64,000 nucleotides of DNA, from the NCBI GenBank assembly GCA_010084195.1, contig RGPS01000002.1, positions 40,116-104,115 of the forward strand, written 5' to 3'. Positions 39,354 through 47,900 of the stretch are shown here, in pieces. Each line of letters opens with the position of its first letter. Position 1 is the stretch's first letter. The stretch is from Terriglobia bacterium. GTDB taxonomy: Bacteria > Acidobacteriota > Terriglobia > Bryobacterales > Bryobacteraceae. Below the pieces are notes generated by a model. It worked only from the letters and a program-made list of their open reading frames with translations. It was not told the origin of the DNA and made no database searches. The position numbers and the translations under genes were made by a program.

Positions 39354-40565
39354 ATGCAAAGAGCTTCCGGGCACAAGATTGCCGTACAGGCTGCCATGGG
39401 TGAGCAACGCTTCAGGGAAATTCTCGACGCTGCCCCGGACGCGATCCTGCAAGTGGATCAGGGGGGGCTGATTATTCTCCTGAATCGCGCCACCGAGAAC
39501 ATGTTTGGTTACAACCGTGCCGACCTGCTGGGTAAGCCGGTGGAGGTTCTGATTCCGCAGGACGTCCGTGAGCGCCACCACGGGCACCGGGTGGGTTACC
39601 ACAACAAGGCCTCCGTTCGGCCCATGGGTGTTGGTCTCACCCTCCAGGGCCTCCGTCAGGACGGTACCCGGTTTCCCGTGGAAATAAGCCTCAGCCCCTC
39701 GGAATCCCCCGAGGTTGGGTTCACCACCACCGCCATCATCCGGGATATCACGGACCGAAAAGCGGATGAAGTCCGTTTTCGGAGCGCACAGGAGAAGTAC
39801 ACAGGAGACCTGGTTGAAGCCAACCAGCAACTGGAACTGCAGAACCGGGAAATCGAGCGCGCCAATCGGCTAAAGAGCGAGTTTCTGGCCAGTATGAGCC
39901 ATGAACTCCGAACCCCGCTCCACACCATCATCGGTTTTTCCGAACTGCTCGGCGAGGGCCTCCATGGCCCCCTGACAGAGAAACAGAGGCGCTTTGTCAA
40001 CCACATCCATACCGACTCATTACACCTCCTGGACCTGATCAACGACATCCTGGACCTGAGCAGGATTGAGGCTGGACGTCTGGAACTTCGCCCCGAACCT
40101 TTTGACTTTTCAGCCCTCGTCGAAGAGAGTATGGCCTCCGTTCGGACCGTAACCAGAGCCAAGTCTCTGGCCACGGAGACAAGGCTGCTTTTCGACGGGG
40201 CGGTAGTGGCAGATCGGGTACGAATCAAGCAAATTCTCGTCAACCTCCTGAGCAACGCCGCGAAGTTCACCCCCCAGGGTGGGCAGATTCGCGTGAACGC
40301 CCACACAGAACATGGCATGCTGATCACCTCGATTACGGACACAGGGGTCGGTATTCCCCCCGAGGAACATGAAGCTATTTTCGACGAGTTCTATCAGACC
40401 GGAGTCACCACAAGGGGGGTCCGGGAAGGCACGGGCCTCGGTCTGGCTATCACCAGACGCCTCGTAGAGGGTCACGGCGGCACCATTACGGTGGAGAGTA
40501 CCCCCGGCAAGGGTAGTTGCTTCACTTTCTCTATCCCGTTGAAACCCCTCGTGGAGGGAGCATGA
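39354..40565 (+). CDS. PAS-domain hybrid-type sensor histidine kinase (soluble)
   Basis: 403 residues; a second ATG 42 bases in is also possible. Residues 15-130 are a PAS domain (FREILDAAPDAILQVDQGGLIILLNRATENMFGY) followed by a PAC-like TAIIRDITDRK. A coiled-coil linker leads to the HisKA domain with the phospho-accepting His in FLASMSHELRTPLHTIIGFSELLG, then the HATPase_c domain with N box LLSNAAKFTPQGG, G boxes DTGVGIPPEE and GTGLGLAI. There is no membrane helix, so it senses a cytoplasmic signal. Its stop overlaps the receiver gene (ATGA), and a sigma-54 regulator follows, forming one three-gene cassette. Confidence 0.93.
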   Translation: MQRASGHKIAVQAAMGEQRFREILDAAPDAILQVDQGGLIILLNRATENMFGYNRADLLGKPVEVLIPQDVRERHHGHRVGYHNKASVRPMGVGLTLQGLRQDGTRFPVEISLSPSESPEVGFTTTAIIRDITDRKADEVRFRSAQEKYTGDLVEANQQLELQNREIERANRLKSEFLASMSHELRTPLHTIIGFSELLGEGLHGPLTEKQRRFVNHIHTDSLHLLDLINDILDLSRIEAGRLELRPEPFDFSALVEESMASVRTVTRAKSLATETRLLFDGAVVADRVRIKQILVNLLSNAAKFTPQGGQIRVNAHTEHGMLITSITDTGVGIPPEEHEAIFDEFYQTGVTTRGVREGTGLGLAITRRLVEGHGGTITVESTPGKGSCFTFSIPLKPLVEGA

Positions 40566-40975
40566 AGAAAGTTCTGGTCGCTGATGACAGAGCGATCAGC
40601 CGGGAGCTTGTAAGGGACGTCCTCGAAAGCTGCGGCTACGAGGTTTTCGAGGCCGCCGATGGCGTGGAAGCCTTGGAGCAGGCCCGCCTCGTACAACCGG
40701 ATGTCATCATCCTCGATTTGCAGATGCCGCGCCTCGATGGCTTCGGCGTCGTAGCCGCACTCAGAACGGACCCGGCGTTCGACAATGTGCCGGTTATGGC
40801 CCTGACCGCCAGCGCCATGGCCGGCGACCGCGAACGTGCTCTTGCCTCAGGCTTCACCGGCTACGTCGCCAAGCCGATCCGGGTGGCCGCGCTGCGGGAT
40901 GAAGTAGATCGAATGCTCGAATGGATCAGACCCCACCCCGTTTCCGACAAGCCCGAAGACCCACTGGTACCATAA
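40562..40975 (+). CDS. CheY-like response regulator of the kinase cassette
   Basis: 137 residues starting at the ATG inside ATGA of the kinase stop; the 15-residue longer track ORF is unlikely. KVLVADDRAISREL, VIILDLQMPRLDGF (phospho-acceptor Asp) and ALTASA, GYVAKPIR are a standard receiver. A short C-terminal tail (about 20 residues, WIRPHPVSDKPEDP) follows, with no output domain. It may relay phosphate between kinase and the sigma-54 regulator 7 bases downstream, or act on a protein target. Confidence 0.92.
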   Translation: MKKVLVADDRAISRELVRDVLESCGYEVFEAADGVEALEQARLVQPDVIILDLQMPRLDGFGVVAALRTDPAFDNVPVMALTASAMAGDRERALASGFTGYVAKPIRVAALRDEVDRMLEWIRPHPVSDKPEDPLVP

Positions 40976-40982
40976 GCAGCGA

Positions 40983-42437
40983 ATGGTCGCCCTGAACGCG
41001 CTCTCGATCCTGATCATCGACGATAATCCCGGCAGCCTGGAACTGCTCTCCACAGCGCTGGAACGCCCTGGCCTGGAAATCCTGACTGCTTCCGACCCCG
41101 AGGTGGGCCTGGACCTTGTCTTTTCCCGCCACCCGCAGATTGTCCTCACAGATCTGGTGATGCCGAAACTGACCGGAATTGAAGTGCTGGAACGCGTCAT
41201 GGAGTTTGATCCCTCCATTGATGTCATCCTTATGACGGCGCATTACTCCACAGAGTCCGCTGTCGAGGCTATCCGCAAAGGCGCGTCCGATTACCTGAAC
41301 AAGCCGGTTTCCATCAGCGCCTTACGAGAACGCATCGGTGGCTTTGTGGAAACAGCGCGCAAACGGGGCCGCAATGCGCAACTGGAAGATGAACTCGCCG
41401 CCAATGCTGAATTCGAGGGCATCATCGGCAACAGTTCCGTCATGTGGGAGATGTTCTCCCGGATCCGCCGGATTGCACCCCACTACCGAACGACTCTGCT
41501 CACCGGCCAGACCGGTACCGGCAAAGATTTGGTGGCGCGGGCCCTCCATCGCCTGAGTCCCGTTTCGCAGGGCAGATACGTCGTGCTGAATTGCTCGGCA
41601 GTGGTGGAAACGCTTTTTGAAAGTGAATTGTTCGGCCATGTCCGCGGCTCCTTCACGGGAGCCAACGTCGACAAAGCCGGGCTCTTCGAATACGCCCACG
41701 GCGGCACCCTGTTTCTGGATGAAATTGGGGATATGCCGCTCTCCACCCAGGCCAAATTACTGCGCGTCCTCCAAAACCAGGAAGTCCAGAGGGTGGGGTC
41801 GCTGGTAGCGAAAAAGGTGGATGTGCGGGTCATCGCCGCCACCAATCACGACCTTCGGCTCGCAGTTGCCGAGAAACGCTTCCGCGAAGATCTTTTCTAT
41901 CGGTTATCCATGGTGGAAATAACTCTGCCACCCCTCGCCGACCGAAAAGAGGATCTGCCCTTACTGGAACGACACTTCGTCACAAAGTTCGCCAGCCAGT
42001 TCCACAAGGAAATCCGCGGCCTGACTCACCGCGCCCGGGGCGTGCTGGCGAGCCATACCTGGCCAGGTAACGTCCGGGAACTGGAGAACGTGATCGGCCA
42101 TGCCTGCATGATGGTAATGGGCGATACCGTCGACGTCGGAGACCTGCCGCCTTATCTTCATGGAAGCCATGGGAATGGAACTCATGGGAGCGTCGAGCTT
42201 CTGCACGCCATGCCTTCAATGTCGTCACACAATTACGCGCCATTGGACGCAGCTCACCCCGCCTCATTGAGTGACGCCCCTGCCGAGTTCCACAACGCCC
42301 TCGACGAGCAGGAGAGGACCATTATTCAGAAGGCAATGCAGACAGCCGGTGGCAATCAGTCGCAGGCCGCGCGGTTATTGCGTATCGGCAGGGATGCCCT
42401 GCGGTACAAGTTGAAAAAACATGGCATTGCAGGCTAA
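40983..42437 (+). CDS. Sigma-54-dependent NtrC-family response regulator
   Basis: 484 residues. Receiver (residues 8-125) with LIIDDNP, VLTDLVMPKLTG and MTAHYSTES. AAA+ domain with Walker A TGQTGTGKD and Walker B GGTLFLDEIGDM. The sigma-54 contact loop reads GSFTGA instead of the usual GAFTGA. Arg finger region REDLFYRLSMVEI. The C-terminus ends with a Fis-type helix-turn-helix (GGNQSQAARLLRIGRDALRYKL). It would activate sigma-54 promoters after phosphorylation by the kinase two genes upstream. A short His/Ser/Ala-rich insert lies between the AAA+ and Fis parts. No -24/-12 promoter was identified in the window. Confidence 0.95.
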   Translation: MVALNALSILIIDDNPGSLELLSTALERPGLEILTASDPEVGLDLVFSRHPQIVLTDLVMPKLTGIEVLERVMEFDPSIDVILMTAHYSTESAVEAIRKGASDYLNKPVSISALRERIGGFVETARKRGRNAQLEDELAANAEFEGIIGNSSVMWEMFSRIRRIAPHYRTTLLTGQTGTGKDLVARALHRLSPVSQGRYVVLNCSAVVETLFESELFGHVRGSFTGANVDKAGLFEYAHGGTLFLDEIGDMPLSTQAKLLRVLQNQEVQRVGSLVAKKVDVRVIAATNHDLRLAVAEKRFREDLFYRLSMVEITLPPLADRKEDLPLLERHFVTKFASQFHKEIRGLTHRARGVLASHTWPGNVRELENVIGHACMMVMGDTVDVGDLPPYLHGSHGNGTHGSVELLHAMPSMSSHNYAPLDAAHPASLSDAPAEFHNALDEQERTIIQKAMQTAGGNQSQAARLLRIGRDALRYKLKKHGIAG

Positions 42438-42489
42438 CCCGCGCAAATGGCACACCACGTGCTCCTCCTCTTCCCGGAGGTTCAATAAC

Positions 42490-42795
42490 ATGCCGAAAGT
42501 AAGAGCTGAGCAGGTTCAAGCTGAGGAAGTCCCGATCCCGGAAGTACCCCTGGGCCGAAACGCCATGGAGAACATGACCGAAGAAATTCGTCTTCGCGCC
42601 TATGCCATTTTCGAGGAACGCGGCGGAACCCCTGGCCAAGAACTGGAAGATTGGACTCGTGCCGAGAACGAAGTCCTCAATCGTGTCTTTGAGGCGAATG
42701 ACACAATTCTAATTCCCGGGCCGGCACCCGGGCCCGGTGTTCCGGCAACCCTGGAAATGGCCGGAATCGCTTCCGGACAGGGAACGCCCCCGTAA
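42490..42795 (+). CDS. DUF2934 domain protein
   Basis: 101 residues from the ATG opening MPKVRAEQVQ; the longer track ORF starts 69 bases upstream inside the regulator gene. GGAGG precedes the ATG by about 9 bases. The middle contains MTEEIRLRAYAIFEERGGTPGQELEDWTRAE, the DUF2934 signature (a short helical motif). The tail is Pro/Gly rich (PGPAPGPGVPATLE). DUF2934 proteins are small, cytoplasmic and of unknown function. It is the last gene before a strong terminator and is probably co-transcribed with the signalling cassette. Confidence 0.85.
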   Translation: MPKVRAEQVQAEEVPIPEVPLGRNAMENMTEEIRLRAYAIFEERGGTPGQELEDWTRAENEVLNRVFEANDTILIPGPAPGPGVPATLEMAGIASGQGTPP

Positions 42796-42798
42796 TAA

Positions 42799-42834
42799 AA
42801 AACCCGCGGCACTTTGCCGCGGGTTTTCTTTTTA
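42799..42834. terminator. Strong bidirectional terminator
   Basis: AAAACCCGCGGC, loop ACTTT, GCCGCGGGTTTT: a perfect 12-bp stem followed by CTTTTT on the plus strand and by a T-rich run on the minus strand. It separates the converging DUF2934 and cytochrome c genes. Confidence 0.9.
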
Positions 42835-42855
42835 CACCCGTTCGTCGCAGGCTGC

Positions 42856-43179
42856 TTACTTTTTCATCGTGCGGACATGAGCCACAACATCGTCAGCGGC
42901 TGCGCCTGTAACCCCGGCGGAAGCCTTCATCTTGCCCTTGCCATCCGTAATCACTTTTTTCAGATCTGCGTTACTCAGCGCCTGCACTTCCGCCGAGCCC
43001 AAAGCCCGCATTTCCACCTTCATCATTTTTCCGATAACAGCATTCGGTGTCCCATTCGCGCCATGACAGGACTTGCAGGACTTGTCGTAAGCAGCCTGTC
43101 CAGCCTTGGCATCTGCCGCGAGGGAAATCCCCGCACCGGCAAGAAGCACCACCATTACTGTTCCAATTAGTCTTTTCAT
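42856..43179 (-). CDS. Small periplasmic monoheme cytochrome c
   Basis: 107 residues from the ATG opening MKRLIGTVMVVLLAGAG, preceded by GGAGAAGG; the 7 extra track residues are dropped. Signal peptide to about residue 21 (SLAAD). One heme site, CKSCHGANGTPN, and a Met-containing segment KGKMKASAGVTG that can supply the axial ligand make a class I cytochrome c. It lies 22 bases downstream of the hexaheme gene on the same strand, so the two are likely an electron-transfer pair. Confidence 0.93.
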   Translation of the reverse strand: MKRLIGTVMVVLLAGAGISLAADAKAGQAAYDKSCKSCHGANGTPNAVIGKMMKVEMRALGSAEVQALSNADLKKVITDGKGKMKASAGVTGAAADDVVAHVRTMKK

Positions 43180-43201
43180 ACCTTCTCCTCTCGTTATCAC
43201 G

Positions 43202-44620
43202 CTACTTCATAGCTGTTCCAATACCAAGATCCTTCAGGACCGCCGGATCCTTCTCATCAACAGCCAAAGTTCGATGGCAGGTTTCACAATCCTGCGAAGC
43301 TGTCTTGCCGTCCGGAGTGGCGTGGTCCCCGTCGTGGCACCGGAAACAGCCCGGGGATGTCATATGACCCAGGTTGGTGGGGTAAGTGCCCCACCTCACT
43401 TTCAATTCAGGGAAAACGTTCTGACGGTAGATAGCCAGCAACGCAGCTCCGGCACGCGTGATTTCTGGTTGCCGGGCGGCGAGCACCTGCGGATACTTCT
43501 GCCGGTAAAAGGCCTCAAACACCACCGGGATCTTACGCCCCGCATCGTCAGCATCGGCATACTTTGCCTGAAGAATCTCCACGGCTATCTTCTTTGCAAA
43601 GGGCAGGGACGGTGCAATTTCGCCAGACGCAAGCACACGATCTACCGCCCGGTCCGGCAGCTCAAACGAGTGCGCCACCCGGTTGTGGCAATCGGCGCAC
43701 TGCATCACGAATGTGGGCAGGCCCTTCGTAGAGGCATCAGTCGAACCCGCTGCCAGAAAGGTCCGCGAAATCCCGGCCTTCGCATTGGTGTACTCCACCC
43801 GGGGCAGCGTTTGCCGCTTATTGTCTGTAGCCGAGTATCGGACCGTGATCCCAGGCGCGAGGTGAGCACCATGGATCCCACCCGTGGCTCCGCCGCCAAC
43901 CCTCATCATCAGAGCGGTTTCCGTGCGGGTATTCGTCTCGTCGTCAGCGAACTTTGTCAGGACCCGAAATCTGGGTCCAAGTATCGTCTCCCGGGCATGA
44001 CACACCTCGCAGGTTTCTGCGGAGGAAGCCGAGCCCTCCTGCCCCGGAATATAGTCAATCGGACGCTCAAACTTGTCAAAAATCGCCCCCATCAGACGCC
44101 GCGTCCCGGCCGTCTTGGCCTTCAGGTACCCTGCCGCGCCCGGAGAGACGTGGCAACTGACGCAGGCAACCCGCAAATGTGGCGGACGGGCATGAGAAAC
44201 GAATTGCGGAGTCATGGCATGGCACGTCTGTCCGCAAAACTGCTGCGTGTCCATGTGTTCCACGGCCCGATACGAGAGTTGCCCGCCAACCAGAACATTT
44301 ATCGCGGTCATGACGCCAAAAAACAGGACCGCCTTTCGCCACGCCGCCTTTCGGTCAACAACGCCGGCCATCACTGCCACGCCCGAACGACGGGCGACGA
44401 TGAGTCCCACCGGAATAATCAGCAGCCCCAGCAGCAACAGGGCCGGAATGATCAGGAAGGCCAGCAGCCCGCTATATGGGTTGGTCACGTGGCCCGACAT
44501 GTGCACGGGGATAAGGAAAAGCAGCACCACACCGGCGAATACTACCAGCGCGGAACCCGTCATGGTGAGCCAGTTTGCCGTCAACAGAATCAGAATGGGG
44601 CGGTACGGTTTGTCGCTCAT
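43202..44620 (-). CDS. Membrane-bound hexaheme cytochrome c (NapC/NirT-like N-terminus)
   Basis: 472 residues. The first 110 residues have three membrane helices (for example LLFLIPVHMSGH before NPYSGLLAFLIIPALLLLGLLIIPVGLIVA), then six heme sites: CGQTCH, CVSCH, CEVCH, CADCH, CFRCH and CETCH. The section with CGQTCHAMTPQ and CVSCHVSPGAAG resembles NapC/NirT quinol-oxidising tetraheme cytochromes. It likely takes electrons from quinol and passes them to the small cytochrome c or a reductase elsewhere. No terminal reductase is next to it. The upstream gene is divergent and its leader contains no clear promoter that I could fix. Confidence 0.88.
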   Translation of the reverse strand: MSDKPYRPILILLTANWLTMTGSALVVFAGVVLLFLIPVHMSGHVTNPYSGLLAFLIIPALLLLGLLIIPVGLIVARRSGVAVMAGVVDRKAAWRKAVLFFGVMTAINVLVGGQLSYRAVEHMDTQQFCGQTCHAMTPQFVSHARPPHLRVACVSCHVSPGAAGYLKAKTAGTRRLMGAIFDKFERPIDYIPGQEGSASSAETCEVCHARETILGPRFRVLTKFADDETNTRTETALMMRVGGGATGGIHGAHLAPGITVRYSATDNKRQTLPRVEYTNAKAGISRTFLAAGSTDASTKGLPTFVMQCADCHNRVAHSFELPDRAVDRVLASGEIAPSLPFAKKIAVEILQAKYADADDAGRKIPVVFEAFYRQKYPQVLAARQPEITRAGAALLAIYRQNVFPELKVRWGTYPTNLGHMTSPGCFRCHDGDHATPDGKTASQDCETCHRTLAVDEKDPAVLKDLGIGTAMK

Positions 44621-44790
44621 AATCGCACGGGGTTACGTGCACGCAAGGGGCCAAACTATAGTCGGGTTCTGGCTCAACCTGCACGAGCGAAAAGACGCAT
44701 GGCCCAACCACCCTGCGTTTTATAACCCAAACCGGACTGCTGTGCTTTGGCAGAAGGATTGCACCATGTTTCACCGAAACGAGGTTAACA

Positions 44791-45654
44791 ATGTTCGCCA
44801 TCCGCCACATACTCTTCCCCGTCGACTTTTCGGAACGCAGCCACTCGACGGTTCCTTTTGTCGCCACCAAGGCACGCGATTTTGGGGCAAAGGTCACCAT
44901 GCTCGCCGTGGTCCGCTCTGTAATCATCACAGGCATGGAAGGCGCCAGTGGTGTCTTCGCAGAGCCTGAAGAACTCCGTTTCGCCGTCCAGTCGCGCCTC
45001 GATGAGTTCGCCCCCAATGAATTTGAGGGCGTCACGGTCGAACGCATTGCGGTCGTCGGAGACCCCGCCGATGCAATTGTCGAGTTCGTTCGCCTCCATC
45101 AGGTCGATCTGGTAATGATGCCCACCCACGGGTACGGCCCCTTCCGCCGTCTGCTGCTGGGCTCGGTAACGGCCAAGGTTCTCCATGACGTTGCATGCCC
45201 GGTGTGGACGGACGCTCACATCGAGACCACTGCAAAGCACTACCAATCGCGCCCCTTGGCGATTCTTTGTGCGGTGGATGACTCTCCTCGTGCCCTCGAC
45301 GTGATGAGGTGGGCCGGTGCTCTGGCGCAGCAAGTCGGGGCCAAATTGCATCTTGTCCACACGGTTCCCGGAACCGGAACCTTCCTCGAAGCCGAACTGG
45401 GTGTCGAAGTGGAACTCGCCATGCGCGAGCGTCTGGAACAGAAAGTGGAAGATCTCCGCAAGGAGGCAGGCATCCAGGCCACTATCCACGTCGCCGCCGG
45501 TGATGTAGCCGACAGGGTTCGGGCAGAGGCGGAACGCTTCAATGCTGACCTCCTCGTCATCGGGCGTGGCGTGCTGCATGAGACGCTGGGCCGGCTGCGG
45601 ACGCATGCCCATTCCATCATTCGGCACTCGCCCTGTCCAGTCATCAGTATCTGA
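44791..45654 (+). CDS. Tandem universal stress protein (two UspA domains)
   Basis: 287 residues made of two Usp domains (about 1-145 and 155-287). Each starts with a conserved strand: HILFPVDFSE and ILCAVDDSP. The first has the ATP-binding GYGPFRRLLLGSVTAKVLH and the second GRGVLHETLGRLRTHAHSII, a variant of the G-x2-G-x9-G(S/T) motif, so ATP binding is likelier in the first half. Usp proteins help survival under starvation or stress. Monocistronic in appearance; the regulator gene starts 69 bases later. The 280-residue antisense ORF in the track is a shadow. Confidence 0.92.
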   Translation: MFAIRHILFPVDFSERSHSTVPFVATKARDFGAKVTMLAVVRSVIITGMEGASGVFAEPEELRFAVQSRLDEFAPNEFEGVTVERIAVVGDPADAIVEFVRLHQVDLVMMPTHGYGPFRRLLLGSVTAKVLHDVACPVWTDAHIETTAKHYQSRPLAILCAVDDSPRALDVMRWAGALAQQVGAKLHLVHTVPGTGTFLEAELGVEVELAMRERLEQKVEDLRKEAGIQATIHVAAGDVADRVRAEAERFNADLLVIGRGVLHETLGRLRTHAHSIIRHSPCPVISI

Positions 45655-45688
45655 CCGGCCTGGCCGTCATCCGACGATATATTTTTTC

Positions 45689-45718
45689 TTGACAACTTTT
45701 ATAAACCGGTTGCAAAAT
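45689..45718 (+). promoter_or_regulatory. Promoter candidate for the ArsR-type regulator
   Basis: TTGACA, 18-base spacer, CAAAAT (4 of 6 matches to the -10). Transcription would start near the TTG start codon at 45724, giving a leaderless or nearly leaderless message. A TATAAA inside the spacer at 45700 is at the wrong distance. Confidence 0.35.
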
Positions 45719-45723
45719 GTTCT

Positions 45724-46338
45724 TTGCCCCTGCCGGTTGCCATTCTCCAGACTTCGGAACAAGCCGCAGTCCTGCTGGACCCGCAGCGTCTCCGGCTCCT
45801 CAACATGCTCCACGAGCCGGACTCCGCTGCGGGCCTCGCCAGACGTCTCCAACTCCCTCGTCAGCAGGTGAACTATCACCTCCGTGCCCTCGAAGCTGCC
45901 CACCTGGTCCATTTGGCCGGAGAGACCCGCAAGGGAAATTGCGTCGAGCGCCTGCTGCAGGCCACCGCAACCTCATACCTGATCAACCCCGAAGTCCTGG
46001 GCGACCTCACCCCCACTGTTGACCAGGACAAATTCAGTGCCGGATACCTCGCCGCCACCGCCGCGCGGGCCATCGCTGATCTGGGAAACCTGCAGGCCGC
46101 CGCAACCAAATCGGGCAAGAAGCTTGCCACCCTCACAATCTCCACAGAAGTCCGCTTTGCATCGCCGCAGATGAGGGCAGAATTCGCGGCCGAGATATCC
46201 GCCGCCCTCGCAGCGGCAGCAGCCCGGTACCACGCCCCCAACGCCCCCGGCGGACGAACGTTCAGGATCATGCTCGGTGCCTACCCCGCCTCAACTGCCC
46301 CGAAGAAGGAACATCAAATTGAACACACGCACGCATGA
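45724..46338 (+). CDS. ArsR-type winged-helix transcriptional regulator
   Basis: 204 residues from a TTG. Residues 10-75 form a winged helix (LLDPQRLRLLNMLHEPDSAAGLARRLQLPRQQVNYHLRALEAAHLVHLAG), the HTH_20/ArsR form. The C-terminal part is Ala rich with no metal site, so it is not a classical arsenic sensor. The gene overlaps the AHSA1 gene by 20 bases, the usual regulator-SRPBCC pairing. It may control its own promoter; the TTGACA box with CAACTTTTATAAACCGGTTG just upstream is a place to look for the operator. Confidence 0.82.
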   Translation: MPLPVAILQTSEQAAVLLDPQRLRLLNMLHEPDSAAGLARRLQLPRQQVNYHLRALEAAHLVHLAGETRKGNCVERLLQATATSYLINPEVLGDLTPTVDQDKFSAGYLAATAARAIADLGNLQAAATKSGKKLATLTISTEVRFASPQMRAEFAAEISAALAAAAARYHAPNAPGGRTFRIMLGAYPASTAPKKEHQIEHTHA

Positions 46339-47029
46339 ACTTCAGATTTCCCTCCCGGCCTCCGCAAACGAAGTGTGGGAGGCTGTCTCGACGCCCTCAG
46401 AGATTGTGAAGTGGTTCACCTCAGGAGCCCGAATCGAACCAGGCCCCGACGGCACACCCAGCCAGGGGAAACTCTGGCTTGCCTGGGGCGACAGTCCCGA
46501 GGGCGCGCACCATATTCTCGTCTGGGAACCGGGCAAGCGCCTGGTCCTCGGCTACGGAGGCCAGACGGTCGAGTTCAGTATCGAAGCTGCGGGTGGCACC
46601 ACAACCCTCCATCTGGTTCATTCCGGTTTCAGCGCGGATGCAAAATTCGACGACGAATACGAGGCAACATTCGGCGGCTGGTCCACCTATCTGGCAGTCC
46701 TCAACTACGTCCTCAAAAACAAGCGCGGACAGGATGTGGTCAACGTTACGGTTACCTCCACTGTGGAGCGGCCAGGGCATGAGGTCAAGCCTCTCATGGC
46801 TGACGGCAGCCAGGCCCTCGGTATGCCGGTGAACGTGGTCTCCAGACCGAAAGATGGTTATCTGGTGGTCTCGGTTCCGGCGTTGGATGACTCACCGGTA
46901 GCGCTGTTTTGCGAAGCCTTTGGCGGGAAGTCGTGCGTCACCGTCTCGGCTTATCTGTTTGGTGACGGTCGGAATCACGCAGAAACAATTCGGGAACGAG
47001 CGAGGGTCCTTTTCGCTGAGATAAAGTAG
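46319..47029 (+). CDS. AHSA1/SRPBCC-domain protein
   Basis: 236 residues from a TTG at 46319, 20 bases before the regulator stop, with AAGGAA about 10 bases upstream. The start HELQISLPASANEVWEAVSTPSEIVKWF is typical of AHSA1 (activator of Hsp90 ATPase homolog) SRPBCC proteins, with VEFSIEAAGGTTTLHLVHSGF continuing the fold. About 90 extra residues follow the domain (from KPLMADGSQ), which is longer than the usual 140-160 residues. The ligand in the hydrophobic cavity is unknown. Encoded with an ArsR-type regulator, as is common. Confidence 0.83.
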   Translation: MNTRTHELQISLPASANEVWEAVSTPSEIVKWFTSGARIEPGPDGTPSQGKLWLAWGDSPEGAHHILVWEPGKRLVLGYGGQTVEFSIEAAGGTTTLHLVHSGFSADAKFDDEYEATFGGWSTYLAVLNYVLKNKRGQDVVNVTVTSTVERPGHEVKPLMADGSQALGMPVNVVSRPKDGYLVVSVPALDDSPVALFCEAFGGKSCVTVSAYLFGDGRNHAETIRERARVLFAEIK

Positions 47030-47041
47030 ACCCTGTCACCT

Positions 47042-47899
47042 ATGCGCACTCTTACCTTGCCTACGCTGTTGATTTCCGCAGCAGTCCTGCTGTCGGCTGC
47101 CGACCCAACTGTGGTCTACCTCTGGCCAGCTGGAGCCCCGGGCTCAGAGAGCAAAGTCGCAGACGAAACCGTCCGCGTTACCCCGCAGGGTGAGCATGTG
47201 GTCGCTACCGTTCACAAACCGTCAATCACCGTATTCTTACCTTCCAAAGAAACAGCCACCGGGGCCAGCGTCGTGATTGCGCCGGGCGGCGGCCACAGTG
47301 CGCTTTGGATGGACCACGAAGGCTACAATCTGGCCAAATGGCTCAGCGAGCATGGAGTAGCCGGTTTTGTCCTCAAGTACCGGCTCGCCCGCCAGAAGGA
47401 ATCCACCTACACCATCGAGGGCACTTCGCTCGCCGACACCCAACGCGCCATCAAGGTCGTCAAAAGCCGCGCTGCTGAGTTCGGTATCGACCCGGACCGT
47501 ATCGGCGTCATGGGCTTCTCCGCAGGCGGCGAACTGGCCGCCCTCGCCGGCACCCACGTCAGCGAGGCGAAGCCTGACGCTTCCGACCCGCTTGAAAAAC
47601 TAAGTTCGAAAGTCGCCTTCTTCGCCCTGGTGTATCCGGCCATCCCGAAAGACATGCCCCTCAGCAAAGAAATGCCGCCGGCGTTCCTCGCGTGCGGCGA
47701 GAACGACCGGCTGAATATCTCCCAGGGCCTCCCGGAACTCTACCTTGCCATGAAGAAGGCAGGGGCCCAGGCGGAGTTGCATGTCTACACCAAAGTCGGC
47801 CACGGCTTTGGCGTCCGCCCCGACACAAAGGGGCCGGTTGGGCAATGGCCCCAACGTTTCCTGGAGTGGCTCGACGCCCGCGCGCTCTTAAAAAAGTAA
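47042..47899 (+). CDS. Secreted alpha/beta-hydrolase, esterase/acetyl-xylan-esterase-like
   Basis: 285 residues. Signal peptide to about residue 20 (LLSAAD). The oxyanion-hole strand VVIAPGGGHSAL is followed by the nucleophile elbow GFSAGGE, an acidic residue in ACGENDRL and the His in GHGFGV. All fit the alpha/beta-hydrolase triad Ser-Asp-His, closest to acetyl xylan/pectin esterase-like and BD-FAE-type hydrolases. It would deacylate a sugar or polysaccharide outside the cytoplasm. Starts 12 bases after the AHSA1 gene stop, so it may be in the regulator's transcript. It converges on the next gene with 1 base between stops. Confidence 0.85.
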   Translation: MRTLTLPTLLISAAVLLSAADPTVVYLWPAGAPGSESKVADETVRVTPQGEHVVATVHKPSITVFLPSKETATGASVVIAPGGGHSALWMDHEGYNLAKWLSEHGVAGFVLKYRLARQKESTYTIEGTSLADTQRAIKVVKSRAAEFGIDPDRIGVMGFSAGGELAALAGTHVSEAKPDASDPLEKLSSKVAFFALVYPAIPKDMPLSKEMPPAFLACGENDRLNISQGLPELYLAMKKAGAQAELHVYTKVGHGFGVRPDTKGPVGQWPQRFLEWLDARALLKK

Positions 47900-47900
47900 C

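Noticed and set aside
44785-45627. 280-residue minus-strand ORF over the universal stress gene
   Set aside because: Full-length shadow; the plus strand has two obvious Usp domains with nucleotide-binding motifs.
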